Shown here: one piece after another, positions 44,424 to 54,669 of the stretch
Numbering within the stretch: position 1 is the stretch's first letter
How the letters are laid out: every line of letters begins with the position of its first letter
Assembly: GCF_019721995.1 (NCBI RefSeq)
Contig: NZ_BLYC01000021.1
Coordinates: 1-60,230, forward strand
Source of the DNA: Bathymodiolus japonicus methanotrophic gill symbiont
GTDB taxonomy: Bacteria > Pseudomonadota > Gammaproteobacteria > Methylococcales > Methylomonadaceae
Direction of reading: 5' to 3'
DNA length: 60,230 nucleotides
The notes under the pieces: model-generated
Told to the model about the DNA's origin: nothing
Database searches by the model: none
What the model saw: only the letters and a program-made list of their open reading frames with translations
Program-made: the position numbers and the translations under genes

Positions 44424-47372
44424 ATGGAAACAAATGTTTACACGGAAAGACAAGCTTTAAGTGATTTAGTTAAGTGGTCGTTAGATAGACCATCATGGCA
44501 ACGCGATGCTTTGAAAAGAATTGTGCTGCAAGAGGGTGATTTGTCCTCAATAGATATTGAGGAACTTACAAAAATTTGTCTTGATTCATCCTCTTCATTC
44601 GATCCTCTTACAAGTGATGATGTTAAGGCAGGGATAGTTACAGGTGAGCCAGTATCAATAGTGAGCGTTGAAAATCCAATTGGCATTAATGCCCTTGCAG
44701 AGAAACAACGTCTTGAGTTTTCAAAAACGGGATTAAGTATAGTCTATGGAGATAATGGATCGGGCAAATCAGGCTATGCTAGGATTCTTAAACATGCTTG
44801 CCATACGCGTGATGGTAAGCTTGATATTCGTGGTGATATTCAAGATATTGAACCAAAGGCGCAATCTGCGAATATTATTTTTTCAACAGGTGATAAGGAG
44901 ACAACGCTTAATTGGAATCCTAAAAAATCAAGCCTTCCGAACTTATCATCTGTGAGTGTCTTTGACTCTAAGAGTGCGAATATTCATGTAGATGAAACAA
45001 ATCCTATTGCTTATACCCCGGAACCGATGCGGATTTTAGGTAAACTTTCAGATATATGCGACACGATAAAAAATAATTTAGATAATCAAATTGCCCTGCT
45101 TATCAAGCAAACACCAGAAGCGATCAAAACTCCATCTTTAAATGAGAAAACCAAAGCGGGTATATTCCTTTATGGGCTGTCTGACAAATCAAGCCTAGAG
45201 ACGCTCAAAGAGTTATCTACATTAAGCGAAGAAGAAAAAACACGCCTATATCAGTTAGAAATTGATTTTGCACAAAACCCTAAAATATCGGCAGAAAAAA
45301 TTGAGCGACAAAATAAATCTCTCGTTTTATATAAACAGCAGTTTCAAAAGCTACATAATGCGATTACAGAAGAATCCTTTAATCGCCGTGATAGTTTGAG
45401 ACAAGAACGAGATAATAAAATGAAGCTCGCTAAATTAGCGTCTGAAAAGATTTTTGCAGCTTCTCCATTGCCTGATGTTGGTAAGGAAGTCTGGCAGCAG
45501 CTTTGGGAGGCTGCTAGGCAGTATTCAGATCAAGTAGCGTACCCAAATAAGAAGTTCCCAGAAGCCAATGCAGACGGAGATTTCTGTGTGTTGTGCCAAC
45601 AAGAGCTTGATGAAGAGGCTGTTTTAAGGCGTTTAACTTTTGAGGAATTTATTCAAGGCACGACTAAATCTGATGAAACAACGGCCATAACTGCATATAA
45701 AGAAAATATTATTCAATCTAAAACGGCAGATATTTCTCTTTCTACTATTAGGGATGCAATTGCTTTTCTTGAAAAAGATTTAGGCGAAAGCAAACTGGCT
45801 AAAAATGTCCGTGTTGCATTGATTACAGCCAAATGGCATTTACGGATATATATGCGTGGGTTATCACCTCAAGCAAAGGCTATTGAAATCCCTGAAAGTC
45901 GGCTAAATGAAATAAACCAATCCCTGTCTAAGCGCGCTTCTCAACTCTTAGCAGATGATAAAACACCAGAGCGCATAGCGTTAATAAGGGAATTAAATGA
46001 GCTTAAAGATCGTAAACATTTAAGCTCAATATTTGAAGATGTAAAAAAAGAAATATCTCGTCAACAAGAAATTGCAAAGATCAAAAAAAAATAGGACAAC
46101 GGCAAAGAGAGGAGTAACGAATAAAAATAAGGAGTTATCAGATAAGTTGGTTACAGATGCTTTAAAAGAGCGTTTTTATCGTGAGGTAGAAAAAATTAAT
46201 CTTTTGGGTAGCCTGCCTGTAGAGCTACGCAAAGTTAAAGACCGAAATGCGGTTTCTTTTTTTCAGGTTTGTTTTGCTGAAAAACCCAATGAGCCTGTTG
46301 GTGACGTTTTTAGTGAGGGAGAATATCGCTGTATTGCCCTGGCTACTTTTCTAGCAGAGCTTGTAACCTCAAGTTTGCATTCAGGTATTATATTTGATGA
46401 TCCTATGTCCTCGCTTGACCATATTAATAGAAAATATGTTGCTGCTAGGTTAGTCGAAGAATCTCAACACCGTCAGGTAATTGTATTTACGCATGATCTT
46501 ACGTTTCTTTATGAGCTGAAATGCGCAGCAGCAGCAGAAGAAAATAGCTCTGCCAATGTGCATTATCAAACCATCAAACGCAAGGAAAATCGCCCCGGAT
46601 ATGTTGGGGGTGATCTTCCTGTAAAAGCAACATCAGCTATAGGTGTTGCCCATACTCTTCGTTCAGAGATAAAGACTGCGCGGCCTAATTTTAATAATTG
46701 GTCTGATATGCAGCGCACTATATTTTCAAAAGGTATTATTGAGCAATTGCGTGAGGCCTGGGATCAAGGAATTGCTGACTTTATTTCCCCTGTTCTTGGG
46801 AGGTTCGATAATCGTATTAAGGGCAATAGCCTATTTAAGCTGGAAATTCTAAATAAAAATGATATTGATACTATCAAAATAGCCCGCTCACACCTATCAG
46901 AATGGTTGCATTCTGCATCCGAAGCTATCAATCAAACAGAAATTACCTGTGATACTCTGATTACTCAAATTAGTACTCTTGAAAAATGGCTACACGATAT
47001 AAAGAAACGTCAGAAGGCGGGGAGTCGCTATTTTTGCGAAAGCTTGTTTTGGGCATCCCAGCCCAAGCAAGCGGCAAAAACTTAACGCGACCACTAATGC
47101 CTCCGGCGGCCCCGATTCGTCCTCGTCACCTCGTTCCGACCCAACAAGGGGTCGGAACATAGGCTCCAAATGACTTGACGCCGTGTCGGATGGCCTTTTA
47201 TTTTGTCTCCACCTTCGCTAACGCTCAGACTCCGACAAAACAACGGCCCTACGGCTATCGCGGACTAAAAATCATCACTTCGCTTAGGCTCCGTTTCCCT
47301 GATTTTCAGCGGAAGCTATACGACCAAAGTAAATATCCACTTATACTCAATGTTCCAGTTTTTTTATCTTGA
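44424..47372 (+). pseudogene. RloC/AAA_13-type ABC ATPase, frameshifted at A9 and cut by R2
   Basis: Part 1 (44424-46094) has an N-terminal helical block (WSLDRPSWQRDALKRIVLQE), Walker A VYGDNGSGKSGYAR (about 109-116), a long coiled coil, and a CVLCQQ zinc-hook-like motif near residue 388. After A9 (46083-46091) the frame shifts by one. Part 2 carries the ABC signature FSEGEYRCIALATFL, Walker B IIFDDPMSSLD and H-loop VIVFTHDLTFL. Its tail contains LREAWDQG and ARSHLSEWLHS. After R2 (47019-47311) the frame resumes as KLYDQSKYPLILNVPVFLS. Relatives include anticodon-nuclease-type phage defence proteins. The nuclease function is an inference. Confidence 0.75.
47019..47311 (+). repeat. R2 element near the 3' end of the ATPase gene
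   Basis: This 293-bp copy has flanks cagaaggc and gaagctatac that rejoin in frame (RQKA-KLYDQ). As DNA it replaces the last 20 residues of the ATPase with a short unrelated tail. Confidence 0.95.
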
Positions 47373-47518
47373 TTTAACCTGAGTTCGGGATAAGGAATTA
47401 TAGCAAAGGCAATAAATATTCTCTTCTTAGGTTCAATACCTTCGCCAAAATAAAGCCTTGGTGTGCCAACACCAAGGCCTAGAAAACCACTATAACCACT
47501 TAAAAGGATGGAAAAAGG

Positions 47519-47731
47519 TTAATTAAACACCTTTTTCCATCCTTCCTTTGTTTTTACGGGCCTATCAACCAGTTGTACAAATAACTTAAGCTCATCCAAT
47601 ACTTCAATAACCTGGTCTCCTGAAAGCAACAGTGACAAAGAACAAATAAAATGAACAGGTTGGTCTAACATATTTAAAACATGCAAAGACTGAATGCAGT
47701 CATCCAACCTTTTAGCATCGACTTTTTTAAC
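47519..47731 (-). pseudogene. Unknown gene, 3' portion
   Basis: The complement encodes VKKVDAKRLDDCIQSLHVLN, then LSLLLSGDQVIEVLDELKLF and KTKEGWKKVFN. The apparent start upstream is only IS66 end sequence, since IS66 copy 4 begins at 47732. The family is not recognised. The stop is followed by a short stem-like aaacctttttccatcc region. Confidence 0.4.
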
Positions 47732-47812
47732 GTAAGCGTCAATTAAAGTACACATTCTAAACCAATATAAAAAATGGCAGACTAATACCTCCAATTAACT
47801 CAGGAGTAATTT

Positions 47813-48154
47813 ATGAGTCCATCTCAAAATAAAGCGGCTATGCAAAATCATATACCGCAATGGCAAGCCAGTCGTTTAACTCAGGTCGGGTATTGCAAAG
47901 CCCATGATATCAAGCCGCATATCTTCAGTTATTACAAAAAGCAATTCAGTTCGCTCGCTCCACCAGTGTTACAAGTCAAGCAATTGGTTCCGGTAACACT
48001 GGTTGCAGAGGACATGTTGAACGGATCAGGTGTACCTGCTGATTCATCAGTTATCAAAGTGACTCATTCTAATGGCTTCAGTCTGGAAATTTGTGCCAGT
48101 ACAGAACTTGCATCATTAAAGCCGCTACTGAAACTGGTTAGGTCTATCTCATGA
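47813..48154 (+). CDS. tnpA: IS66 TnpA
   Basis: The 113-aa protein is nearly identical to the copies at 18729 and 19716 (for example KPHIF in place of KLHIF). Confidence 0.92.
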   Translation: MSPSQNKAAMQNHIPQWQASRLTQVGYCKAHDIKPHIFSYYKKQFSSLAPPVLQVKQLVPVTLVAEDMLNGSGVPADSSVIKVTHSNGFSLEICASTELASLKPLLKLVRSIS

Positions 48155-48507
48155 TAAACGGGCTTGTTGTTAATCAAGTTTTTTTGGCGACCGGCGTTAC
48201 TGATATGCGTAAATCTATCAATGGTCTGTCACTGATTGTTTCGGAACAGTTTGGCCATGATCCCTTTGCCGGAAGTATTTTTGTCTTTTGTAACCGCTCT
48301 CGCGATAAACTGAAAATACTCTATTGGGAGTGTAATGGGTTCTGGCTTTATTATCGGCGCCTGGATAAGAGGAAGTTTCAGTGGCCAACCGAGTTAAACG
48401 AACATCCGTTATCATTAACCTTACGTGAATTACACTGGTTACTGGAAGGTTTATCCTATCGGCAAGCGCAAGCTCATACCGCTATTTCTGGCTTAATAAA
48501 TAATTGA
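48151..48507 (+). CDS. tnpB: IS66 TnpB
   Basis: The 118-aa protein has the GVTDMRKSINGLS signature and one Gly-to-Arg change (RRLDKR). It is coupled to tnpA by a 4-bp overlap. Confidence 0.93.
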   Translation: MINGLVVNQVFLATGVTDMRKSINGLSLIVSEQFGHDPFAGSIFVFCNRSRDKLKILYWECNGFWLYYRRLDKRKFQWPTELNEHPLSLTLRELHWLLEGLSYRQAQAHTAISGLINN

Positions 48508-48595
48508 TTTGTTGCCGTTATTTTACGTGGAAAATATCTAATAAAACAGCCAGTTAAATGATTATTTAACCCTGTTTGGTGGTATAATAAACACC

Positions 48596-50010
48596 ATGAA
48601 ATCACTTCCTGAAACACTGCCAGACGAGACGAATGTACTGCACAAAATGGTGCTGGACTATCAGTCGACAGTGGATCAATTACAGGAAAAACTGACATGG
48701 TATGAGGAGCAGTTTCGTCTGTTGCAACATAAGCGTTTTGGCACCTCCAGTGAGAAATGTACGGGTCAAATGGAGTTGTTTAATGAAGCGGAGTCCATTC
48801 TTGATAGCTTAAAGCAGGATGATTCCGACCCTGAAGAAACCCTAAGCTATCAGCGTAAAAAGCCAGGCCGCAAGCCATTATCCAGAGATATCCCGCGCGA
48901 AGTTATCCGTTATGAATTACCTGAAGCAGAGCGTTTTTGTGCCTGCGGTCATGCATTGCATGAGGCTGGCGAAGACAAGTCAGAGCAGCTAGAAATCATT
49001 CCTGCCCAGATCAAAGTCATTGAACATATACAGATCAAGTATGGCTGCCGCACCTGTGAAAATGGCATTATCAGTGCACCAAAACCCGCACAGCCCATTC
49101 CTCGTAGTTTTGCCTCGGCACGTTTATTAGCTTACATTATTGTCGCCAAGTTCATGGATAGCCTGCCACTTTACCGGCAGGAAACCATTTTCAAGCGCTT
49201 AAGTGTTGACCTTTCTCGTGCCACGCTATCTAACTGGGTATTAAAGTCCGCTGAATTGCTCCTGCCCTTTTATGATCGACTGCATGCTCTGCTGATTCTA
49301 CAGAAGATCCTCCAGGCCGATGAAACAACCTTAAATGTGATTCGGGATGGTCGAGAGACGAAATCCTATATGTGGCTCTATCAGAGTGGTGGGCATGAAT
49401 CCGAGCACCCGATCGTTTTGTATGATTATCAGCCAACGCGGGCAGGAGCGCATGCTGAAAGCTTCTTGCGGGCCTTTTCAGGTCACTTGCAGGTAGATGG
49501 CTATGCAGGCTATCATGCACTGGCATCAGATGATTGTATCCTCGTGGGGTGTATGGCACATGCGCGGCGTAAATTCGATGAAGCGCTAAAAGCCCTCCCT
49601 AAAGAGAGTCGCAAGAATAAAATGGGGCTGGCTCAAACCGCATTACGTAAGTTTGCCCGACTGTATGCACTTGAAAAACAGATCAAAGACCTGACGATAG
49701 AGCAACGTTATTTACAGCGTCAGGAAAAAAGCAAACCTTTACTGGAAGAGTTAAAGCAGTGGTGCGATAACAACCTTACCAAGACAGCAAAGGACAGCGC
49801 AATAGGTAAAGCCATTCGTTACACTATTAACCAGTGGGGTAGCTTGATCCGCTATATTGATGACGGTAATATACAAATTGATAATAATGCAGCTGAACGG
49901 CATATCAAACCGTTTCTGATTGGACGTAAAAACTGGCTGTTTAACCAGACACCACGCGGTGCAAATGCCAGCGCACTACTTTACAGTCTTGTGCAAACAG
50001 CCGTTGCTAA
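48596..50010 (+). pseudogene. tnpC: IS66 TnpC, 3'-truncated by R2
   Basis: It is identical in layout to the intact copies, with a two-codon deletion (RETKSYMW instead of RETKSKSYMW). The catalytic NNAAERHIKPF is present, but the last 45 or so residues after LVQTAVAN are replaced by R2 sequence. Confidence 0.92.
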
Positions 50011-50303
50011 CGCTGAAAATCAGGGAAACGGAGCCTAAGCGAAGTGATGATTTTTAGTCCGCGATAGCCGTAGGGCCGTTATTTTGTCGGAGTCTGAGCG
50101 TTAGCGAAGGTGGAGACAAAATAAAAGGCCATCCGACACGGCGTCAAGTCATTTGGAGCCTATGTTCCGACCCCTTGTTGGGTCGGGACGAGGTGACGAG
50201 GACGAATCGGGGCCGCCGGAGGCATAAGTGGTCGCGTTAAGTTTTTGCTGCTTGCTTGGGCTGGGATGCCCAAAACAAGCTTTCGCAAAAATAGCGACTC
50301 CCC
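50011..50303 (-). repeat. R2 element at IS66/IS6 junction
   Basis: This is a complete 293-bp copy whose two flanks belong to different elements (IS66 tnpC and IS6). It therefore marks homologous recombination between R2 copies rather than a simple insertion. Confidence 0.92.
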
Positions 50304-50464
50304 GATCAAGCAACAATTGATGGAATTGAAACGGCACATATGATCCGAAAGGGACAGTTGTCTGAGGAAAGTATTCCTGCTTATAAGCAGTTTATGGCTT
50401 TAGCAGGATAGTTATGCCTGAAGACCAGGAGGTCTGCGCTTTTGATAGTTATTGCGACAGAACC
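50304..50464 (+). pseudogene. IS6 3' end fragment
   Basis: It encodes TIDGIETAHMIRKGQLSEES to FMALAG and the terminus GCGACAGAACC. Confidence 0.88.
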
Positions 50465-50481
50465 GACGGGAAGACGACATT

Positions 50482-50761
50482 CGCTGAAAATCATGGAAAC
50501 GTAGCTTAGCGAAGTGGTGATTTTTAGTCCCTGATAGGCGACAGGGCAATTCGCTGATTCGACGTGTGCTAGCAGCACGCGAGAGGAGCAAGAATTGCAT
50601 TCCGAATAGCCGTCCAGCCAGTGAGGTAGTAATGACGAAGCGGCTTTTGTGCGTAGTCGTTGCGGACGCAGGGCGTTCAGGGCATCTCCCATCCGCTGCG
50701 TAGGTGAACGAATTATGGCGACAGGAGTCCCGGAATTTCGTGAGGTAGCATGGCGCGCCTG
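50482..50761 (-). repeat. R1 element upstream of AAA ATPase
   Basis: This complete 280-bp copy ends 17 bp before the ATG at 50779, so it separates that gene from its original promoter. Confidence 0.92.
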
Positions 50762-50778
50762 TTCAGGGAGATTGGTAA

Positions 50779-51562
50779 ATGGGTAAACATATTGAACAAT
50801 TAGAATCATGGTTTAAGAGTCGCTCCAACTGGCTTCAAGATGCAACACGTAGATTATTAGAAAAAGGTGACTTAGATCAGTTTGATTTAGATGAACTGTA
50901 TAAAATATGTGGTATTGAAGCAGGGATTAATTTTGAAGATGACATTATTCCAGAGTTTGTTCCCATGCAAACAGGTTCTTTTACAATGGATGAGGAAGGT
51001 TCAAAGGTTGAGCTAAGGTCTATAGGAAATATTAAGGGAATAAATGCTCTTCATCCAAACGAGCCAGTATTGTTTAATGAAGGTTTAACCGTGATTTATG
51101 GTCAAAATGGGTCGGGTAAATCTGGGTATACGAGATTATTAAAAAAAATCTGTGGTGCGAAGAAAATTGGTTCTATATATCCAGATGTCTTTAGTACTAA
51201 ACCTGATTGCCAAGTTTGTGATATTGGATATACGATTGAGGATGAGTCATATAATGTGAGTTATGATATTTCTTTAGGTATTAATGACCAACTTTCTTCA
51301 ATAGAAATATACGATAGTGATTGTGGTTCTGTATATGTTAATGAAGAAAATGAATTAGCTTATGAACCAGAGTTATTAAGGGTTTTTAGCCGCCTTATTG
51401 AAATAAGTGATGAACTATCTGAAAAATTTAATTTTGCTTCAGAGAGGCTTGTTTCAACAATGCCCACTATACCTCAAAGCTATTTGGAAACACCATCAGG
51501 CAAATGGCTAGGAACAATTAAGCATGATACAGCCTCTACAATCACCGATAAAGCATGCCATC
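50779..51562 (+). pseudogene. Second RloC/AAA_13-type ATPase, 5' part only
   Basis: ATG 50779 follows a CAGGGAG box. The 261-codon remnant is homologous in layout to the gene at 44424. It has an N-terminal block LESWFKSRSNWLQDATRRLL, a GDLDQFDLDELYKIC element, and Walker A VIYGQNGSGKSGYTRLLKK. It also has the conserved SSIEIYDSDCGSVYVNEENE block (compare SSVSVFDSKSANIHVDETN). It stops at R2. The downstream flank does not look like the rest of the gene, so the 3' part was lost through recombination. Confidence 0.8.
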
Positions 51563-51850
51563 GGGGAGTCGCTATTTTTGCGAAAGCTTGTTTTGGGCAT
51601 CCCAGCCCAAGCAAGCAGCAAAAACTTAACGCGACCACTTATGCCTCCGGCGGCCCCGATTCGTCCTCGTCACCTCGTCCCGACAAGGGGTCGGAACATA
51701 GGCTCCAAATGACTTGACGCCGTGTCGGATGGCCTTTTATTTTGTCTCCACCTTCGCTAACGCTCAGACTCCGACAAAACAACGGCCCTACGGCTATCGC
51801 GGACTAAAAATCATCACTTCGCTTAGGCTACGTTTCCCTGATTTTCAGCG
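51563..51850 (+). repeat. R2 element (288 bp)
   Basis: It carries a 5-bp deletion in the CCGACCC hairpin but is otherwise complete. It truncates the ATPase gene. Confidence 0.93.
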
Positions 51851-52258
51851 ATGGCAAAAGACTAGTTCCGGGCAAAGATCAACAGCAAAACCGACAGTTA
51901 TTGATTTCAATGCTAACAGCATTACATACAGTTACACCAGCGCATATAGGTCTTCAGAAGTCTCTCATCGTGACGTAAAAGACCTTTTTGAATACAAAAT
52001 TGAAAAACTTGAAATATCACTAGATAATTCAACAAAGAATGTAACTACTCAGCGTAATTTAAACTCATAAAAGATTGATTTAAAATAATAATTAATGTAT
52101 CTCTCTGAATTTTAGTCCAATTTTCACCCATTTTTAAAGGTGAAAATGACTAAAGTCAGGTTAAATTAAAATATATCCATTTTATTTTAAAGTTAAAAAA
52201 CACGCTGAGTAGTTACCAAAGAATAAACAATACAAACGTATTGCTGATTACGAGGGTC
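51851..52258 (+). pseudogene. Unknown gene 3' fragment, split by 176-bp MITE
   Basis: The frame reads KPTVIDFNANSITYSYTSAY, then HRDVKDLFEYKIEKLEISLD and NSTKN. Precise MITE removal continues it as KQYKRIADYEGR and a stop at 52258. The protein is not recognised. The intact frame through the MITE excision point supports that it was a real gene. Confidence 0.5.
52041..52216. repeat. 176-bp MITE, copy 3
   Basis: It has GTAACTACTCAGCGT ends and a perfect 8-bp target duplication CAAAGAAT (52033-52040 and 52217-52224). Confidence 0.95.
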
Positions 52259-53080
52259 GGTAAAAAACATTAAGATCACAAGAAAAAGAATTTAATCTAA
52301 TTGAAGAAGAAATCATTGGTTGAGTAAAATCTGGTTTTGCTTTAAACCTAAGAGCTAAGGGAGCGAAAAACTTCAGAATCAAAAACATACAATCATATTC
52401 TCAAAAAACCCATCAGAAGCCTCTATGGAGCCAGCAAACAAACACAACAGACCCAACCTTTATGGAGAGTGCTTGCTTGAAATAAAAGAGTTAAATATTG
52501 AAATATACAAAAGATAAACTATCTTACAGGGAGATGTTTTTTTGTTTTGATGATTTAAAAACTATCAATTCCCCTCCTGCCTTTTTTTACTATGGTTTTA
52601 AATAAATCAGCTGTCTTGAAGCGGAAAGCAAAAGACTCTTTACAAGTATTTCTAGATACTACAAGTTACTTGTAGGTACTAGTAGTAGAGAAAAAACAAA
52701 AAAACCTACACGCCATATATAACAGTATATACAGCGATTTTTTAAAAACATAAAGTACACGCCATTTACGTATAAGCACCAACCCAACAAAGTCATTTAA
52801 TATTTTTTGGCCTCGAAATGTGATACTTATTTTTTACATCATCATCCTTCACACAACTCCAACCACCAAGCGAACCTACTTCCTTAGCTCCGTTTCCATG
52901 ATTTTCAGCGATAGAAAATTAATTTATTCTATCTTTTTCGTGGATATTAGCAAAAAACATCATCCTGGTTAGTTTTTTACCGTTTCCAGGGGTCAACACA
53001 GAATTCGGACCATAAACCCCGTTAAGCATTTTTCTCGCAGCGATTTATCAGGATCAACATAACGATAAAAAGACATATTG
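52259..53080. other. Mostly gene-free AT-rich stretch
   Basis: No intact gene is seen. LRAKGAKNFRIKNIQS near 52340 resembles a remnant at 19200-19290. A 31-bp imperfect palindrome lies at 52652-52682. An R right-end fragment (ctccgtttccatgattttcagcg) ends at about 52911. Between 52700 and 52860 are two acacgccat words but no clear gene. Confidence 0.5.
52652..52682. promoter_or_regulatory. Operator-like palindrome
   Basis: CTAGATACTACAAG-TTA-CTTGTAGGTACTAG, with a further TACAAGTA half-site at 52641, is a dyad-symmetric cluster typical of repressor sites. No neighbouring regulator gene is visible. Confidence 0.5.
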
Positions 53081-53081
53081 A

Positions 53082-54242
53082 CTAAAACCAGCCTTTGGTT
53101 CGTTTACAAAAACCGACTAATGCCAGCATTAAGGGGACTTCAATCAATACACCAACAACCGTTGCCAAAGCAGCCCCCGACGATAAACCAAACAACATCA
53201 CCGACGTAGCAATCGCTACTTCAAAATGGTTTGATGCACCAATCAACGCTGAAGGGACAGCATTTTCATAAGAAAACCCCCACCATTTTGCAGCAATATA
53301 AGTAACTGAAAAGATCAGAAGAGTTTGTAAGGCTAGAGGAATAGCAATCCATAAAATAGTTAAAGGGTTTTCAGTAATGACATCACCTTTAAATGAGAAG
53401 AGTAAAACCAGCGTTAGCAATAAAGCGATAATGGTAATGGGCGTTAGGATATGCAGAAACTTTTTCTCGAACCAATCCAGACCTTTATGCGCTACAATCC
53501 ACTTACGCGAAAAATAACCCGCAAATAAAGGTAATGCGACATAAATACTAATTGATAATAGTAAGGCTTCCCAAGGTACAGGCAGTTGGCCAACTCCTAA
53601 TAGAAACCCACCAATCACACCAAATAAAACCAGCATCACCAATGAATTGATGGCGACCATCACCAGTGTATGTCCAGGATTACCTTTTGCTAAATACCCC
53701 CAGACCAAAACCATTGCGGTACAAGGTGCAACGCCAAGTAAAATACAGCCTGCCAGATAACTGCGCCATAAAGGTACAGTCATCATTTTAACTCCATCAT
53801 GCATCACCACCGTGCCCGAACCATAATAACTGCCCACAGGCAAATCCAGCCCAAATGGTAGCTTTACCAAATCAACAGCATCCGTGCCAATAAACTGTTG
53901 AAACAACACCCCCAAAAACAGATAGGCAATGCCATACATCGTAAATGGTTTAATTGCCCAGTTAACAATCAGTGTCAATGATACGGGCTTGATACTTTTC
54001 CCCGCTTTAACCACTTCAGTGAAATCAATTTTTACCATAATCGGATACATCATAAAAAACAGGCAGATGGCGATAGGAATGGAGGCTACGGGAGCACCAT
54101 TCACATCAATACTCATGCTATCCAGTGTTTTGGCAAATTCTGGGGCATAGACACCCAATAGAATACCAGCACCGATACAAAGTCCTACCCATAGGGTGAG
54201 ATAGCGCTCAAAGAAGCCCATATTATGTTGTTTTTCAGTCAC
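53082..54242 (-). CDS. arsB: ACR3-type arsenite efflux permease
   Basis: The 386-aa protein has about ten membrane segments. It matches ACR3/ArsB (BASS superfamily) exporters of As(III), driven by the proton gradient in the inner membrane. Landmarks are [16 protein letters not shown], the essential Cys in [20 protein letters not shown], and the TM8-9 region [18 protein letters not shown] with the functional Glu. The length is normal and the frame intact. It follows an arsC remnant, so it was part of an ars operon (acr3 is an equivalent name). Confidence 0.93.
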   Translation of the reverse strand: MTEKQHNMGFFERYLTLWVGLCIGAGILLGVYAPEFAKTLDSMSIDVNGAPVASIPIAICLFFMMYPIMVKIDFTEVVKAGKSIKPVSLTLIVNWAIKPFTMYGIAYLFLGVLFQQFIGTDAVDLVKLPFGLDLPVGSYYGSGTVVMHDGVKMMTVPLWRSYLAGCILLGVAPCTAMVLVWGYLAKGNPGHTLVMVAINSLVMLVLFGVIGGFLLGVGQLPVPWEALLLSISIYVALPLFAGYFSRKWIVAHKGLDWFEKKFLHILTPITIIALLLTLVLLFSFKGDVITENPLTILWIAIPLALQTLLIFSVTYIAAKWWGFSYENAVPSALIGASNHFEVAIATSVMLFGLSSGAALATVVGVLIEVPLMLALVGFCKRTKGWF

Positions 54243-54254
54243 TTTATTTTCCTA

Positions 54255-54335
54255 TTAAGTCGTTAATTGACCAATTTTGTTAAGTTTGGCTGCCAATTCA
54301 TCTTTAGGCAGAGTTTCTAAAGGAGTTACAGCATT
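54255..54335 (-). pseudogene. arsC: Arsenate reductase ArsC (LMW-phosphatase type), C-terminal remnant
   Basis: The complement encodes VTPLETLPKDELAAKLNKIG then QLTT and a stop 13 bp before the acr3 start. The LP.E.L....L...L..IG ending is typical of arsenate reductases of the low-molecular-weight phosphatase family. Upstream it is replaced by IS4-end and R2 sequence. Without ArsC the pump would act on arsenite only. Confidence 0.55.
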
Positions 54336-54357
54336 TTATTGACGCGTAGCTTTTAAA

Positions 54358-54397
54358 GCTGAAGTTTCCCAATTATTGAGTAGCTGAAATACACAAT
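54358..54397. repeat. IS4 terminus fragment
   Basis: agctgaagtttcccaattat and the following 20 bp match the IS end at 33143-33182. The rest of the IS is absent. Confidence 0.8.
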
Positions 54398-54580
54398 CGC
54401 TGGAAATCCTGGAAACGGAGCTTTAGCGAAGTGAAGATTTTTAGTCCGCGATAGCCGTAGGGCCGTTGTTTTGTCGGAGTCTGAGCGTTAGCGAAGGTGG
54501 AGACAAAATAAAAGGCCCTACGGCTATCGCGGACTAAAAATCATCACTTCGCTTTGGCTCCGTTTCCCTGATTTTCAGCG
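54398..54580. repeat. Inverted dimer of the R2 right end
   Basis: CAGCG hairpin ends lie at both borders and the R2 body sequence runs inward from each, giving a near-perfect 183-bp palindrome. Such end-to-end dimers are unusual for a simple insertion. Confidence 0.88.
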
Positions 54581-54587
54581 AATGTGA

Positions 54588-54669
54588 GTCATTAGTTTAG
54601 TTTTCATCTTTTATCCTGTAGGGTTTCTAAAAGTTCTGTATTTCTTTTGTTTGTAGCCTTAATTGGCAA
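54588..54669. repeat. Direct repeat containing the start of a lost paralogue
   Basis: This stretch is almost identical to 55763-55845, which is the start region of the PPC-domain gene. It holds the upstream spacer and the first seven codons (MKTKLMT) of a second gene copy, then stops near the R2 dimer. Tandem duplication of the gene is the simplest explanation. Confidence 0.8.

Larger units (their letters stand above)
47732..50010 (+). mobile_element. IS66-family element, copy 4 (right end lost)
   Basis: The left end GTAAGCGTCAATT is at 47732. The element matches copies 2 and 3 closely but stops at 50010, where an R2 element begins, so about 80 bp including the right end are missing and it cannot transpose on its own. 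Confidence 0.92.

Noticed and set aside
47732-47794. Start of the unknown gene at 47519 within IS66
   Set aside because: The apparent N-terminus is the IS66 left end. A similar false start occurs where IS66 copy 1 meets the IS4 fragment at 6830-6892.
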